A stretch of DNA of 64,000 nucleotides from Laburnicola sp. R22_1 (taxonomy: Eukaryota; Ascomycota; Dothideomycetes; Pleosporales; Didymosphaeriaceae), in assembly GCA_014281115.1 (NCBI GenBank), contig JACONQ010000014.1, positions 682,001 through 746,000 of the forward strand, in the 5' to 3' direction. Of the stretch, positions 34,976-47,800 are shown piece after piece (position 1 is the first letter of the stretch; each line of letters begins with the position of its first letter). A model generated the notes under the pieces. It made no database searches. It saw only the letters and a program-made list of their open reading frames with translations, and was not told where the DNA came from. Both the position numbers and the translations under genes were made by a program.

Positions 34976-37900
34976 CTAAGCTCTGCTTCGCTTCGCAAGA
35001 TAATACGTCAAAAGGTTCAAGTGTTGTTCGCGGGCGCCCGCGACGGCCTTCCAAAAGACTTCCTTCTCGCCTCCGATGCGCTCGTGGAGCGCGATGCAGA
35101 CGTCGATGTCCGCCTTACGCACATCGGCGTCGGTGTCGTCTAGGCATCGTACAGCTAGCCTACCTAGCCGGGCGGTTTGTTCAGGCGTCAACGAGACATT
35201 TTTCGCGCCAGAGATCTGGATGAGCGAGGCGAGCGTGCTGAGCGCCATCGTTGTCGTGCGGTTCGATGAGGTAGATGGTGAGGAGTTCACAGAAGACCTT
35301 GAGTTTGGAGAAGAGGCCGGGCTGGTGGTATGTGCTTCTTCGATGAGAGCAAGCACGGCATTCAGGCATTCCGAAGTCTGTCCGTAACGCACAATCTCGT
35401 CCGCGGTAGCGTCGAGATCCGTTGCAATATGAGAAGAGTTCTCATATTGTGCCTTGGTCTGCAACAGAGTGCAGAGTACGCGAGAGAAGTGCTTTGCCGT
35501 CTCCTTGCGGTACAAGGAAAGCATGGCGCGGATAGTCGCCAGTGCTTGAATCTTTATGTTGGCAACTTTCGTCGGAGGCGTCTTCAACGCATCCGAGGGG
35601 GTCTCGAGATACTCTAAGCAAGCTAGGAGCAGCTCGTCAAACTTCTCGTCGTTGGTGCCCCAAATGTCTTGATTGGACTTTATCATGTCTTGGAGACGAC
35701 GAAACATATGCGCTTCAACCGTCTGGGTCTGAATCTTCTTGATCCCGCTAGCAAGCAGCTGCCGGTTTTTCGCCACTTCCGGACCATTGGTCTCGGGTGC
35801 TTCGGTATGCATGACGCTTCCCGTGCTCGTCGTCTTGTGGTGGCCTCGTATGGGTGTTTCCGATGCCTCGCCCATCATAGTATTACTATCGGCGCTCGCA
35901 GTGCTGCGCCTGCGATCGGCGTTGTTCTCGTTCAACGGTAACTCTTCAAGGACTGGTTTGTCAGCTTCCTGGGACACGGCGGTTCGCTCATCTCCAATGA
36001 AGGGGTCTTCATAGACGCGAACCTCCTCTTGTGCATCCGTGCCACGCGTGCTAGGTCGGTCTGGTGATCGCATGCGGATGCTCCGCACCGATGCGGTACT
36101 CATGTCGCCCATGGACTTGGGGCTCTTCAAGGGTGAAACACGGGGACTTCCCACGGCTAACCGTGCTGGGGATGCTGTCGGCTTTGGTGGGCTACGCTGC
36201 GCGGGCTGAGCTTGAGGCCTGCCCAGGTTCGGAATGACCATTGTAAAATTGTCTTCATCGCCAACATCGATTGATTCTCCGTCAACGGCTACATCAGGCC
36301 CTTGATTTTGACGGAATGGGACAACACTGGGCTCATGATGGCTTTGTGACCGCACGAATGGCTTCACTAGGGTCAGATCTTCGTCTTTTGAATGACTGAC
36401 AGCTGGACTTCCGTGCCGCGAGCTTGCACTGGGCGTTTTGCGATGCGTCGCGACTTCACCTATTCTAGATTTACTGCGACTTGGACTGATGCTCGGGCTG
36501 TTTTGAGTCTGCGAACGTGGTCGACTGGTGCTCTTCGGCAGAGCTGATTTCTTGATCGTAGTGGCAGCTGGGGTCTTCTCTGGTGTCATTGAAGGAGTCA
36601 CCTTGCCTGTTCCTGCTCGCCGCACTGCATACGGATCGGCTGTCGCAGGTCTATGCAGCTCGGGTCGACGCATTGGACGTCTAGCTGTACCACTCATCAA
36701 AGATCCAGTCCCGCTTCCTGATAGGGCCGACTTCGTCGATCCTCCTAGTGCCGATGGTGGTCGACCGGATGATGCCGTTGATGCAGTGGAAGTAGTTCTG
36801 GAAACAAGAGACTTCGCTGATTGCGATTTGACAGGTGAGTAACTAGCTTGAGCAGAATTGGGACGTTCGGGGACACCTTTAGTGGCCGCCAACTTTGCTC
36901 TACGTTGCTCGGCGATCTTTGCCTTCAGCGCATCTCGAGCAGCTGCTGCTCCATTACCTCCACCAACTGACTTCGAGAAAGCTGACGTGCTGCTTTGCGA
37001 TGAAGCGAGCGACGCATTCGGATTATTTGGGTCTTTCTCGAGCCCTGTCTTTTCTCTCTTGTCAAGTGTGTTAAAGATGCTGTATGGATGTTAGTGTCTA
37101 ACTTTATCATGAAGGACCAGAAACGTACGCTTCAGCTTTCTGAGGCCAGACCAAGGCAAATGTCCAATATGTGCTTCGGTACGCCTCACGCACTTTCGGG
37201 TTAGCATCAGTGAGACCTTTTTTAAGAATCTTTTCAAGCGTCTCCATTCCGGAATGCTCGATGGGGGACTTGTGCTTGCGGATCAGGGCTTTCACCCAGG
37301 ACGAGGAGAAGCTGCGAGGTTGTACATTCTTGTCTTGCGATGCAAACGACACGTGCTGTAGCAGGCGGTTGTTATAGGAGGCATTTGAGATGATGGCCTC
37401 TACCGTCGCATTGCCGTTCTGCGCAGCAATGTTCTTGGTTGAGGCGCACATTTTGATGAAAGATTGGAGCAGAATTTCCACCCAGGGATCTATCGAAGAC
37501 CCGAGCGTCTTTGCGAGCTCCTGTACCAGCTGGCATCCGTTTGTCGACATGGTAGTGCGCAACGAGTTTGCGACCTTCAAAATGCCGTCCAGCACAGACT
37601 TGATGCCCGTTACGAAGGCGATGTGGAAATCGTGGGGTGCATTTCCCTGCGTTATTCGTCGCAGCTTGGTCGTGCTCCTATCTCGGGCCAACCAGTTCTG
37701 CTCTGACTCCTTACCCTCGAAATGGGGCGCCATATCGCGGAAGATATCTTCCAACTCGCGCTGCGTATAGAGGTGGAGCGAGTCCATGGTCACGGGCTCG
37801 CTTGGGGGAGGCAGCTCCATAGCGATGCTGTCGGCGAAGCCTATGTCGGGCTGCAGCGACTCAGCGCGGGCGGCGGAGATGGGACGCGCGGGTGGCGGTG

Positions 37901-38705
37901 GCATTTCTGCTTCTGTAGCGCTGGCGCCGTCGATGTGGGAGGTAATGTAGGATGCAATCGTTTTGCGCACGTTGGCGTTTGCGAGCTGCTTCTTCAGATT
38001 TGCCTTGCCGTGCTCTGGGGCGGTCCTGTACGGCCGTTAGCATGCACCATGTACACCATGGCGGCAGGTCGCACCTAAACAGCTCCACCACGGCGGTTTT
38101 TGCGGCTTCGCGCACGCCCGCGTCGGCATCCTCGAGATTCGCGACAAGTTGCGGGACGTAGGCACGGAACGGGAGGCCCTCGGTCTTGTTCATCTGCAGT
38201 GCGCGCGTCAGACGGGCATCAAAGATTTCGTAAACAGCAGCGTACGAACCTTGACGAGCCACGGCATCGCGGCCTCTTTGGCGCGCGGGTTGGAGGCCTT
38301 GATGGCATTCTGGATGATGGCCTCGACCTCGGCGGGACACAGCTGATGCAGGTCGGCAAGGAGCTGCGCCGCGGCGTTGCGGTGGCTCTCGCGCGCATCG
38401 CCCAGGCGGTCGTCGAGGAGGGCGAGGAGCTTGGCCGACTGCGAGGCGATGACTGCCGTTTCTCGCTGCAGCTGCAGCCGCTTCAGAAAGTGGCTCAGGG
38501 TCGAGAAGCCGGTGGTGACGAGGGCGGCCGACGTGGTGGCGCTGATGGCGATGCGGATGCATTCGACGATGGGCGCCTGGCAGCTCTCGGGGACGCGATT
38601 GTGCTTGATGGACGACTTCAGGTTGGTAAACAGCTGCAGGCGCGTGTCGACGGCGGTCGAGGGCTTCTTGAGGGCCGCAAGGAGCGTGGTGACGTGCTCC
38701 TCCAT
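34976..38705 (-). CDS. stu1: STU1, CLASP-family microtubule-stabilising protein
   Basis: Model: complement(join(34976..37079,37129..38025,38075..38193,38250..38705)), 1,191 aa, with introns of 49, 49 and 56 bp; all junctions keep frame. The N-terminal TOG-like array spans exons 1-2 (AALKKPSTAVDTRLQLFTNL; LVANLEDADAGVREAAKTAV). A CLASP_N domain lies at about residues 270-500 (NWLARDRSTTKLRRITQGNA, DANPKVREAYRSTYWTF). The middle, about 540-860, is a long Ser/Pro/Lys/Arg-rich region with SxIP-like and basic motifs typical for microtubule binding. A C-terminal helical domain follows (TPEQTARLGRLAVRCLDDTD). CLASPs bind tubulin, stabilise spindle and cytoplasmic microtubules and act at kinetochores. 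Length fits fungal STU1. It shares its upstream region with THI4. Confidence 0.93.
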
Positions 38706-39244
38706 GATGGCCGGGTGTTATTGGGATGTGTTGATGTATGCGGGGCACATGAGGCAGAAGCGTGTGCTGTGGTGTTGTTGCACGCCGACGCCAGCTGGAC
38801 GCTCGCCTGCCCAGGTGCCCGCTTGTTCGTTTCATCGGCAACCGCACTAGCCGTCCCACAAAAGCTGGGCGCATGCACAATTATTGCCCAGTACATACAC
38901 ACAGTGACACACACCACGACGGCGGTGAGTGACTGCCTGGAACCGTCGAACGACGTATCCCAAGCCACTTACGCTTGAACAAATAACAATGCTCGGTGGG
39001 GCTTACGTAGGTCACGCCAGTTTACTCGTCAATCGTGGCTACCCCACCTCAATCGCCACACTACTCTAGTAGTACCCCTCTAACCTCCCAGCTTAAATAC
39101 CCCTCCTCTTCCCTCCATCCTCCATCCTTTTGTCCTCCCTGTTCAACTCTTCTACTTGTGTTTCTGTCGAGCAACTCTTCGTACACCCCTCTCACCCTGT
39201 TTAAGACGAAAAGAACCGCTGACCAGTACAGGAACAACCAAAGT
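38706..39244. promoter_or_regulatory. Divergent promoter, stu1 / thi4
   Basis: A 539-bp gap between the STU1 start and the first ATG of the THI4 leader. A TATA-like ttaaata lies at about 39,092-39,098, in a suitable place for THI4. The following 80 bases are CT-rich. No specific thiamine-regulator site was recognised. Confidence 0.4.
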
Positions 39245-39397
39245 ATGGAGCTCATGCACCAAGACATGTCCTCCACGCCGGCATTGTCCCGAAGCCATCA
39301 AGGTATATCAGTGCTAAGTATGCTGAGCATGAACCGGTGTTCGTTTCCAGCACTCGTCTTGCCCTCATCACTCCTCCTTCTGAGCTGGGCGTGCTGA
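39245..39397 (+). promoter_or_regulatory. uORF in the THI4 leader
   Basis: An ATG at 39,245 opens a 50-codon frame (MELMHQDMSSTPALSR...) upstream of THI4. It contains a GTATAT donor at 39,303 and a GTATGC donor at 39,318. If the leader intron is removed from 39,303 to an acceptor at 39,507 or 39,514, the uORF ends within a few codons after the junction, still before the THI4 ATG. In known fungal thiamine genes such uORFs repress translation when retained or extended. Confidence 0.6.
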
Positions 39398-39477
39398 GGG
39401 CGAGGCGTTTGTTGGACTCGTTCTGAGATGATACGGTTTATAACTTGATCTGGATAATACCAGCGAAAGGATCATGC
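39327..39477 (+). promoter_or_regulatory. TPP riboswitch (THI-box) inside the THI4 leader intron
   Basis: The conserved core is present: CTGAGATGATACGG at 39,423-39,436, then CTTGATCTGGATAATACCAG with GCGAAAGGATCATGCC to 39,478. P1 pairs GCATGA (39,327-39,332) with TCATGC (39,472-39,477). P2 pairs AACCG (39,332-39,336) with CGGTT (39,434-39,438). P5 is CTGG/CCAG at 39,450-39,463. A long insertion at about 39,340-39,420 forms the extended P3 usual in fungi. The aptamer lies between 5' splice donors (39,303 and 39,318) and acceptors (39,507 and 39,514). This matches the known fungal mechanism in which TPP binding alters leader splicing and lowers expression. Confidence 0.93.
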
Positions 39478-39545
39478 CTTCCTACGATGCGAGAACATCC
39501 ATAACAGTTTCCAGGTTTTGACCGTCCCTGAAATAATTTGGAAAA

Positions 39546-40642
<1,097 letters not shown>

Positions 40643-41275
40643 AGATGGGTGGATTGCGAGTGATCTCGGCGCACATGCCACGGTCTGCGATCATCTCTCC
40701 GATGACTTTGTCTGTCCTTACCTTATCATCTTGCACTCTTTTCCACGCTCCCAAAGCGTGTTGACATCAATACAATAGCCACTCATTTAATCGTCACTGT
40801 TGCATTCATCGAAAGCTCCAGCCTACACGAAGTCAGATCTCTACACTAGTAAACCTTACACCCGTCAGTAGTTACTCACGCGACGCTGCCTCCCGACACA
40901 ATCGCGCTGAATTTACCATACCCGCAGACGACCCGACTTCCCGTCGCATATTTTATTTCTCCCGTTCCCGTTGGACTATATCCGTAAATCTCCCCTTCCG
41001 GCATAGATCAAGGCTGCAACACGCATTGCTGTGCCGCAGCACGCGGATCCCGCATACTACTAATCATCCAGATTCCAAGCACGAGAAACACATCGCCAAG
41101 TCGAACCACACCTACGCACGTCCTCAGAAAAACAGGGGAGAAAAAGCCGAGTCTTGGAGGATAAGATAAATACCCCATCGACTTCCAAGTATCTCTCCAT
41201 GCATACTACCTAGTCCCTCCCAACGACTAAAGAGCACAACACCGCACCACACCACACCAACCCAAACAGTCTCAG
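40643..41275. other. Intergenic, no gene supported
   Basis: This holds the THI4 3' UTR and the CA-rich leader (ccacaccacaccaaccc) of the GNAT gene. No other feature is seen. Confidence 0.5.
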
Positions 41276-42112
41276 ATGGATAAAATGGCAACAACCACAA
41301 CCACATCACCACCACCCTCAATAACAGTATCCCACACCCAAACCAACCACCCCATCTAAACGCACCTCCTCGCCAAACAATTCCTCACCGACCCCGTCTT
41401 CACCTATATGCTCAGCAGCGTCCATCTCCCCTGGTACGCCCGCCCAACAGCCACCTACCGCATCATCCGCACCCAACTCATCGCCGCAAACCACGAATCC
41501 CGCGCTTCCTACTACGCCGCTACTTCTTCTTCAGATCAGACGCCCACGCCCGCACACACCGTAGAGCAGGCGCCGCAATGCGTCGCCGTCGTCATGCCGC
41601 CAGGACACGACAGGTTAGACGTCGGGCTCCTAGGCTGGGCCAAGTTACTAATAAAAGGCGGATGGAAACTGCTCCCCATGCTAGGCGTGGACGGATGGAC
41701 GACGTACTCAACTGAATTTGTGCGGCCTGCGGAAAGAGCAAAAGCAAGTGTTTTCCGCCCGGGAGAGACGTATTTTTACGTTGTGTTTGTTGCGACGGCG
41801 GGGGGGCATCGGGGGAAGGGGCTTGCGCGGGCGGTGATGGGGGAGGTGCAGGGGCGGGCGCAGAGGGAGATGAAGCCGGTTTGGTTGGAGGCGAGTAGTC
41901 CGTCGAGTAGGCGGGTGTATGCGCAGTGTGGGTTTGTGGATGTCGGGGAGAAGGAGATGAGGTTGGGGGTTGGGGTTGTGGGGGAGAGTGGGGAGGCCAA
42001 AGGGGAGGGGGAGGAGGAGGGGGAGGAGGAGGGGGAGAAGGTTGGGGTGCCGGTTTTTCCTATGGTTTGGTGGCCCGAGGGGTATGAGAAGGTGCGGGGG
42101 GAGGTAAGTTGA
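41276..42112 (+). CDS. GNAT-family N-acetyltransferase, possible nonsense codon near 5' end
   Basis: The intact frame is 41,408-42,112 (234 aa). The same frame continues upstream to an ATG at 41,276 but is cut by TAA at 41,357-41,359. On both sides of that stop the translation looks coding: SITVSHTQTNHPI, then THLLAKQFLTDPVFTYML, which resembles the first helix of fungal GNAT proteins. Motif A is present: YVVFVATAGGHRGKGLARAVM, with the acetyl-CoA loop GHRGKGLA, and ASSPSSRRVYAQCGFVDVGE follows as motif B. A Gly/Glu-rich insertion (GEGEEEGEEEGEKVG) lies near the C-terminus. The substrate is unknown. Either translation starts at 41,408 and lacks the first helix, or the gene carries a nonsense change or a sequencing error. 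No in-frame intron removes the stop. Confidence 0.75.
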
Positions 42113-44886
42113 GGAGCTCTGGGGCTATGAGCGGATTGTGTTTTGCGTGTTTTGGGATGTGATGGTAGCGTTGTAGAATGGCATGTGGGAACTGTGGTCA
42201 TGTTGATGTGATAGTATATATAACTTTCTAATGGACGTCAAGGAAGAACTTGCCTGTGACCCTCATATACTTATAGTAGACTATGCGTTCAATCCTGCCA
42301 AAAACCGAGTTTCGTCGCTCTAGAACGAGTTGTCAAGACCCAGTGCAAGCTTGGAGCTGTTCGTGACCGGACACCATCAAAGCACGCCCCTGTCACGACG
42401 GATACACCCGTTCCCGAGTGCAAGGTACCAACAGCTCGCCAAAGTAGCGGTGAGATGGTGAAGCATGTGTTAAGTATCAAACGACCGGCTTTTATAACAG
42501 CCGGATAGCTTGTGCTTGTGACAGGCGTTGACAGTGGTACAGAAACATCGACTGCGTCACATCATATCCCCATCGGAACGTGATTGAAGTTTATTCGACC
42601 CGAAAGATGACGTGCAACGTTGGTATGACCAGTCCAACGGGTGAACGGAGCGGGTGCCCTGAGTAACGTCACCAGGAGCTAAAAAAGTACATTTAACCTT
42701 TGGATTACCTATCCTATGGTAACACATAGTACGTGGATTTCTGCCCTGTGAGCCTTGTAAACGCCTTACGAATTATCGCACTACCTGGTGACGTGAGCTA
42801 CAAACGAGGTAGCGTACGACACCTTGGTGTAGTTAGGGTTGAAGTAACTGGTGTTTTAGGACTGTTATGATTCGACCAGATGGCACTGCCTCGTTTTCCC
42901 GACTCCCTGGAACCTAAAGTCGTACTTGTCTTTGTGGAAAGTATGGGGAATTAGTACGTAGTACATGTCTGACCTTGCGGGGACTGGTGGAAATATCCGT
43001 CACGTGTAAATATCTGAACCTGAAGGATTGAGCTCCTTTCTGGATTAGGAGGAAACATTTATCACATGGTTCCCGTAGAAGCTGTCGGTGTATTACTCGA
43101 AACGCCTGCTGACAACGTCGACATGTCGGGGGTTTGTGAAGAAAGAATTGTTGGCCCTGGCCCTGGGTCTGTACATGATCGGGGGTCAAGAAGGTCGCGA
43201 ATGTAGCAGGCAGTCGCCGACGAGGCAGGTGCGACGCCAACAGTGCCAAATATTCCGGGTTTGCATGCACAGCTGGGAATTAGAAGGGTGCAAGCGCGTC
43301 TTGATCGATCGATGTCTTAAGCACAACATACAGCACACGCTTTCGTAGAAGGCATTCGGGAAGGTTGTGAGGTGTGGCTGTTGGCGAGGCTGTAGGAGTT
43401 CTCTTGGCTGGTGATCCCGAATGGCTGGGTCCTCAGGCTCACCGCCGGCAAGATGAAACAGTGCCCGTGATCCTGTAGGTGCTACGATACACGCTTGCCG
43501 ACATGGTCGTAGGCTCGTAGGATGATTGGCGTGGAATTTCCCGGCTGAGTCCTGGGTTCATTCGCAGGTTGTGAAGGCGGCTCTTGATTGCTCCTACAGC
43601 CATGTGTGCACAAGGCCGTGTGACGCGCAGATTGCATGCAGGGCGTCCTTCAATCTCCTTTGGATGAGGTAAGGCACTCTCGCGTTGGAGGACACGTGTG
43701 GACGTGTGCGGTGGCTCCTCCGTGACCAGAAGTGCGCCATGGCAGCGATCATTGCGGCGGGGCCCGTTGGCGTACACTAGCAGTTGTTCATCAAACGACA
43801 CGCCTGTCCATTCCGGTTGATGGTCGGCGTGGAGGTGTAGCCAGGCAGTGACATGACATGTCGCAAGCTGAGAAGGGGCTGTCGTCGGTACGTCGATGAC
43901 AGCGTCCGCGTCTGATCTGATGTCGTCGATCCGTCGATGGCCGCAGTCTGCGCAGTAGTTGGGGACGGTCCCTGACAGATTGCCTCTTTAGGAGTACTAG
44001 AATGCCACGCAGCACAGCAACGGTGTGCAGACGGGACAGGACAGGACGCAGGAGGGCGCAGAATCGACGCAGAGCCGTCACGTCTGGCTTGGAGGCAAGT
44101 TGGAGCCAACGCGCCCACACTGGTGCACTTGGCAAATCCAGGACGCGGGCACTATTGACAATTTGACCGTAGTGAATAGCGCTCAGCCGCTCAGGGTAGC
44201 CGTCATCTTTTGGCATTTGCGGAGGCCCTTGGCATTCTTCGACCCATGCGGCCTGGCGCGCTGCAGGGCTCTAGGCAGGGCTCCTCCACGAGTCCACGAG
44301 TCCAGGGCCACGCAGAGCAGCGTTTCATGTGTCGGACGCAAAAGGCGGACGTGTTGCGCTGCGGCTGAGCAGTGGGAATGAGCATCTACAGTAGCAAACC
44401 CATCGAAATTGGCGAACGCACGCAGCCGGTCGCCAGCGCCATCCCACGCCGTCTGTGGCATGTGCCTCGAACGCCGATTTATACTGCAATTGTGAATGTA
44501 TGGTCCCTGACCCTGGCGCGACTCGCCATACTGTACGGTCTGGACACCGACGCCCGCTGCAGTTTGGCCTGAGCTCCACTTCACCTTCACCGAGGGGAGC
44601 CTCCGCGAGCAGTAGAGGCCTTCTTCCCTTCACCTCCGCGCGCCTCTTGCGGTTGTCGACGTCGCCCGCGCTGCTCTCGCCCACCGTTTTCACGCTCCGT
44701 CGCTCGGCCCTGTGAGCTTGACGTTGCACAGCCGCCGCGACCCAGACTTTGGCTCTCTCGCTGCCAGCGTCGCTTGCAACTCCACAACAAGCCTTTCCCC
44801 TCGCAGCATCGTCCACAGCTTCTCCACGCCCGCCGCCGCCCTGTCCGCCCGCTGCTCGCCCGCCGCACCCCGCATTCTCGCGCGCG
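42113..44886. other. Long intergenic region
   Basis: 2.8 kb with many short frames on both strands. The only one with any recognisable pattern is the zinc-finger-like relic listed separately. The right end (44,550-44,886) is CT-rich and must hold the promoter and leader of the LIM-RhoGAP gene. Confidence 0.5.
42914..43270 (-). pseudogene. Possible relic of a C2H2-like retroelement-type ORF
   Basis: A 118-codon minus-strand frame reads PPTCRRCQQAF and then REPCDKCF, so it has a CxxC-x17-CxxC layout. It resembles degenerate zinc-finger ORFs that are common in Dothideomycete repeats, in which the finger precedes a protease-like part. Later residues (FRFRYLHVTDISTS) are only weakly suggestive. 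No intact protein or repeat boundary is visible. This is a low-confidence call. Confidence 0.25.
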
Positions 44887-47800
44887 ATGGAGTCGCCCGG
44901 AGGCTATCCAGAGTCGCCGCTGGACCAGGATGATGTCGTGTATCCGTGCAAGGGATGCGGCGAGGTAGGAACAGGACCTATCAGGCCGGCTTCCGCACAA
45001 GCTAACTGTGCTGTAGATTCTCGAGGAAGGAAAAGCTTTCGAATTAGGTATGCATTCTCCCACGCGCCCGTCGCAGCCGCTGCTCTCCGCCCACCGCTAA
45101 CATGCGACAGCCGGCAACCGATGGCACATCGACTGCTTCCGCTGCAACACCTGCGGCACCCTCCTCGACTCGGATGCGAACCTCCTCCTCCTCGGCGACG
45201 GCTCGCTGATTTGCAACAACTGCACCTACAGCTGCAACCACTGCGGGAATAAGATCGAGGATCTTGCCATTCTCACCGGCGACCAAGCCTTCTGCGCAAA
45301 CTGCTTCCGATGTCGCAACTGCAAGCGCAAGATCGAAAACCTGCGATATGCCCGCACGTCGCAGGGCATCTTCTGCATGTCCTGCCATGAGTCGCTCATG
45401 GCACGCCGCCGGAAGAAGACCAAGAAGCCTCCCTCGTCGAGTGTTGCGCCCAAGGTCGACAAGTCCCTGCCCGCATTGCCTCGCAACGCATTGCACAACC
45501 CGACTCAGTTCACACCAGACCTGGACACGCCATCCGATGTCTTCTCGGAGCCGGCAACTACTGACGTTTCTCCTAGGCCGCCTCAACCTAGGCGGAATGA
45601 ATCGTCACCAGCTAACTTTAGGCGAGACGCGTCTCCTGCTTCAGTTGACGATCTCCGCGGGGGTATGCGACCTCATTTCTTCGCGCCATTGTCACCTTTT
45701 CTCAAGCGCTTTACTAACAAGTACCTCACAGGCAATGCTACTCTCCCCGCGAGCACCTACAAAGAGACGAACCATTCCGAGGCCTCAGACACAGGCGACG
45801 ACAATGGCATTCTGCTTCCCCTCACCCTGGACCCGAACACCGCGCCGGGACCGTCGCCGATTCAGCAGACTCATAGCAGGGGTGAAGGCGGACAGTCGGG
45901 CCGTGATTACTTTAACCGTCCGGTCGGTGCCCACAGAGATGTGCTCAAGGAGAACCGGTCACGATCCGCATCTGCAGAACGGTCGTCGGCCAGTCCCCAT
46001 ATTGCCTACCAAGAGAAGGGGCGGCAGCACTCGGAGCACTTGGTGGATACACTTCGGAGGCGAAAGGACAATGCCAGCGAATCGCCGGCCACTACAACCG
46101 ATCGGACTCGCAGTCAACATGCATCGCCTGCCCCTTCCCAATCCTCTGAGGCTTTTAAACTACAGCAAGTTCCCAAGAACAAGAGAGCAGAAGCGAGGAA
46201 GAACTCCACCGCCCCATCGCCTTCTCATGGCACTCCTGCTGCAGATCTGGCCGGACGGCTCACGAGCCCACCTGTTGAATCCTTCACAAAGTCGCCTGTA
46301 GCGCTAGAATCTCAATTGAGCCAGGACGATTCATCTGCTACGTCGAGCTCGTCCTTCGGTTCGACTCAGCGTCCACCGGTAGAGCGACCAGCACGCGGCG
46401 ATTCCCTTGCGAATTCGTCCTTGAAATCATCTGTTCCTACATCCAGGAGAGAGATGTCGGCCACCTCTCCTACTACACCGACTATGCCTCAGGCAGAACG
46501 GAAGCCATCTGCTACCTCAGCGTACACGCAGCAGAATGGCAACGACGGACTCACTGGCATAACTGAATCACAATCTAGGAACGCCATGGAACCACCAGTG
46601 CCACCTCAGCGAGCTGCTGGAAGACCTCCACCGCCCTCATCGGATACTTTTGTATCACCTCGCGCGCCTCCTCGGCCGCCACAAGCGCTGCAGAATCACA
46701 AGACAACCGAGTCCGGCGGCACGATACAGAGTGAAGGCTCCAATGCTGCGCATTCTGCCGGTGGCCTACCCCGTTACAGTGCTCAAGGGGACTTCTCCAT
46801 GGACGAGGATTTCGCACGTCTTCTTTCACATCAAGAGGGACAGGAGAAGGACGGAGGTATGTTAAGAAAAGTTTCCAATGCCATGAAAGGGCATGGCAGA
46901 AGTTACAGCGATCGCGGCTCCATCACCTCTCGCGGACACGGACATAAGAAATGGCCTACTAATAGTTCTATAGACATTAGCAGCCCGACGATCGCGTCGC
47001 CGGATTCAAAAGAGGAAGTCGTGAACCTGAGGAACGAACTTCGGTTTGCGCACCAAAAAATCGCTGCGTTGGAGGCGGAGAAAAACGGCTTACAAGAGAC
47101 GGTGCACAATGCCGCCGACATCAAACAAGCGAATACCATTCTCAGGGAGAAACGCAACACTATGGCTGTTCTCGACACCCAGCGAGAGATGGTCATCAGA
47201 GAACTGGAGATTATGACGGAGCACCTCAAGAAAGCCAAGGAGAACAATAGTGGCGCTATGGACATCAACCAGCTCAAGTCAGATATTCTCAAAGATTTCG
47301 CAATCTCCCTACAGAAACTGAAGGATCAGCTCGGTGGCCAAATCGAGGATCTTATTGCCAAGCGAACCGCGCTCACCGATGAGATTTCCAATTTGATTCA
47401 GATGAAAGACAAGGGCTTCCAAGAGTATGAGTCTTTGAGTGCCCAGAACAAGAAGCTCGCAGACATGAACCAAGGCCTCATTGGAACAATCCAACTAGCC
47501 ATCAATAATAACAAGTCCAATGGTGCTGAAACCATTGAAAACGTAAAGTCGCCAGCAAGCGGTCTGGGTATCTACAATACGAACCATAAGGGCGGAAAGT
47601 CGGATCTGTCTGTTGATACCCGCGAAATGATGCATGAGCCATCATATTCAAATCTCCACGAGGCCGATGGTGAAGCCACGCTCGCACAGCCACAGGTCGT
47701 CAATATTCGTAAGACTGGCAAGGCTACCAGATTCACCGGATGGAAGAAGGGCGGACAAGCGATCACCAAAAACGTCAAGCGAGCATTCAACACCGAGACC

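Noticed and set aside
41327..41415. Intron (GTATCC..CTCAG) that would remove the TAA in the GNAT gene
   Set aside because: The donor is in phase 0 but the acceptor leaves phase 2, so the join would break the downstream GNAT frame.
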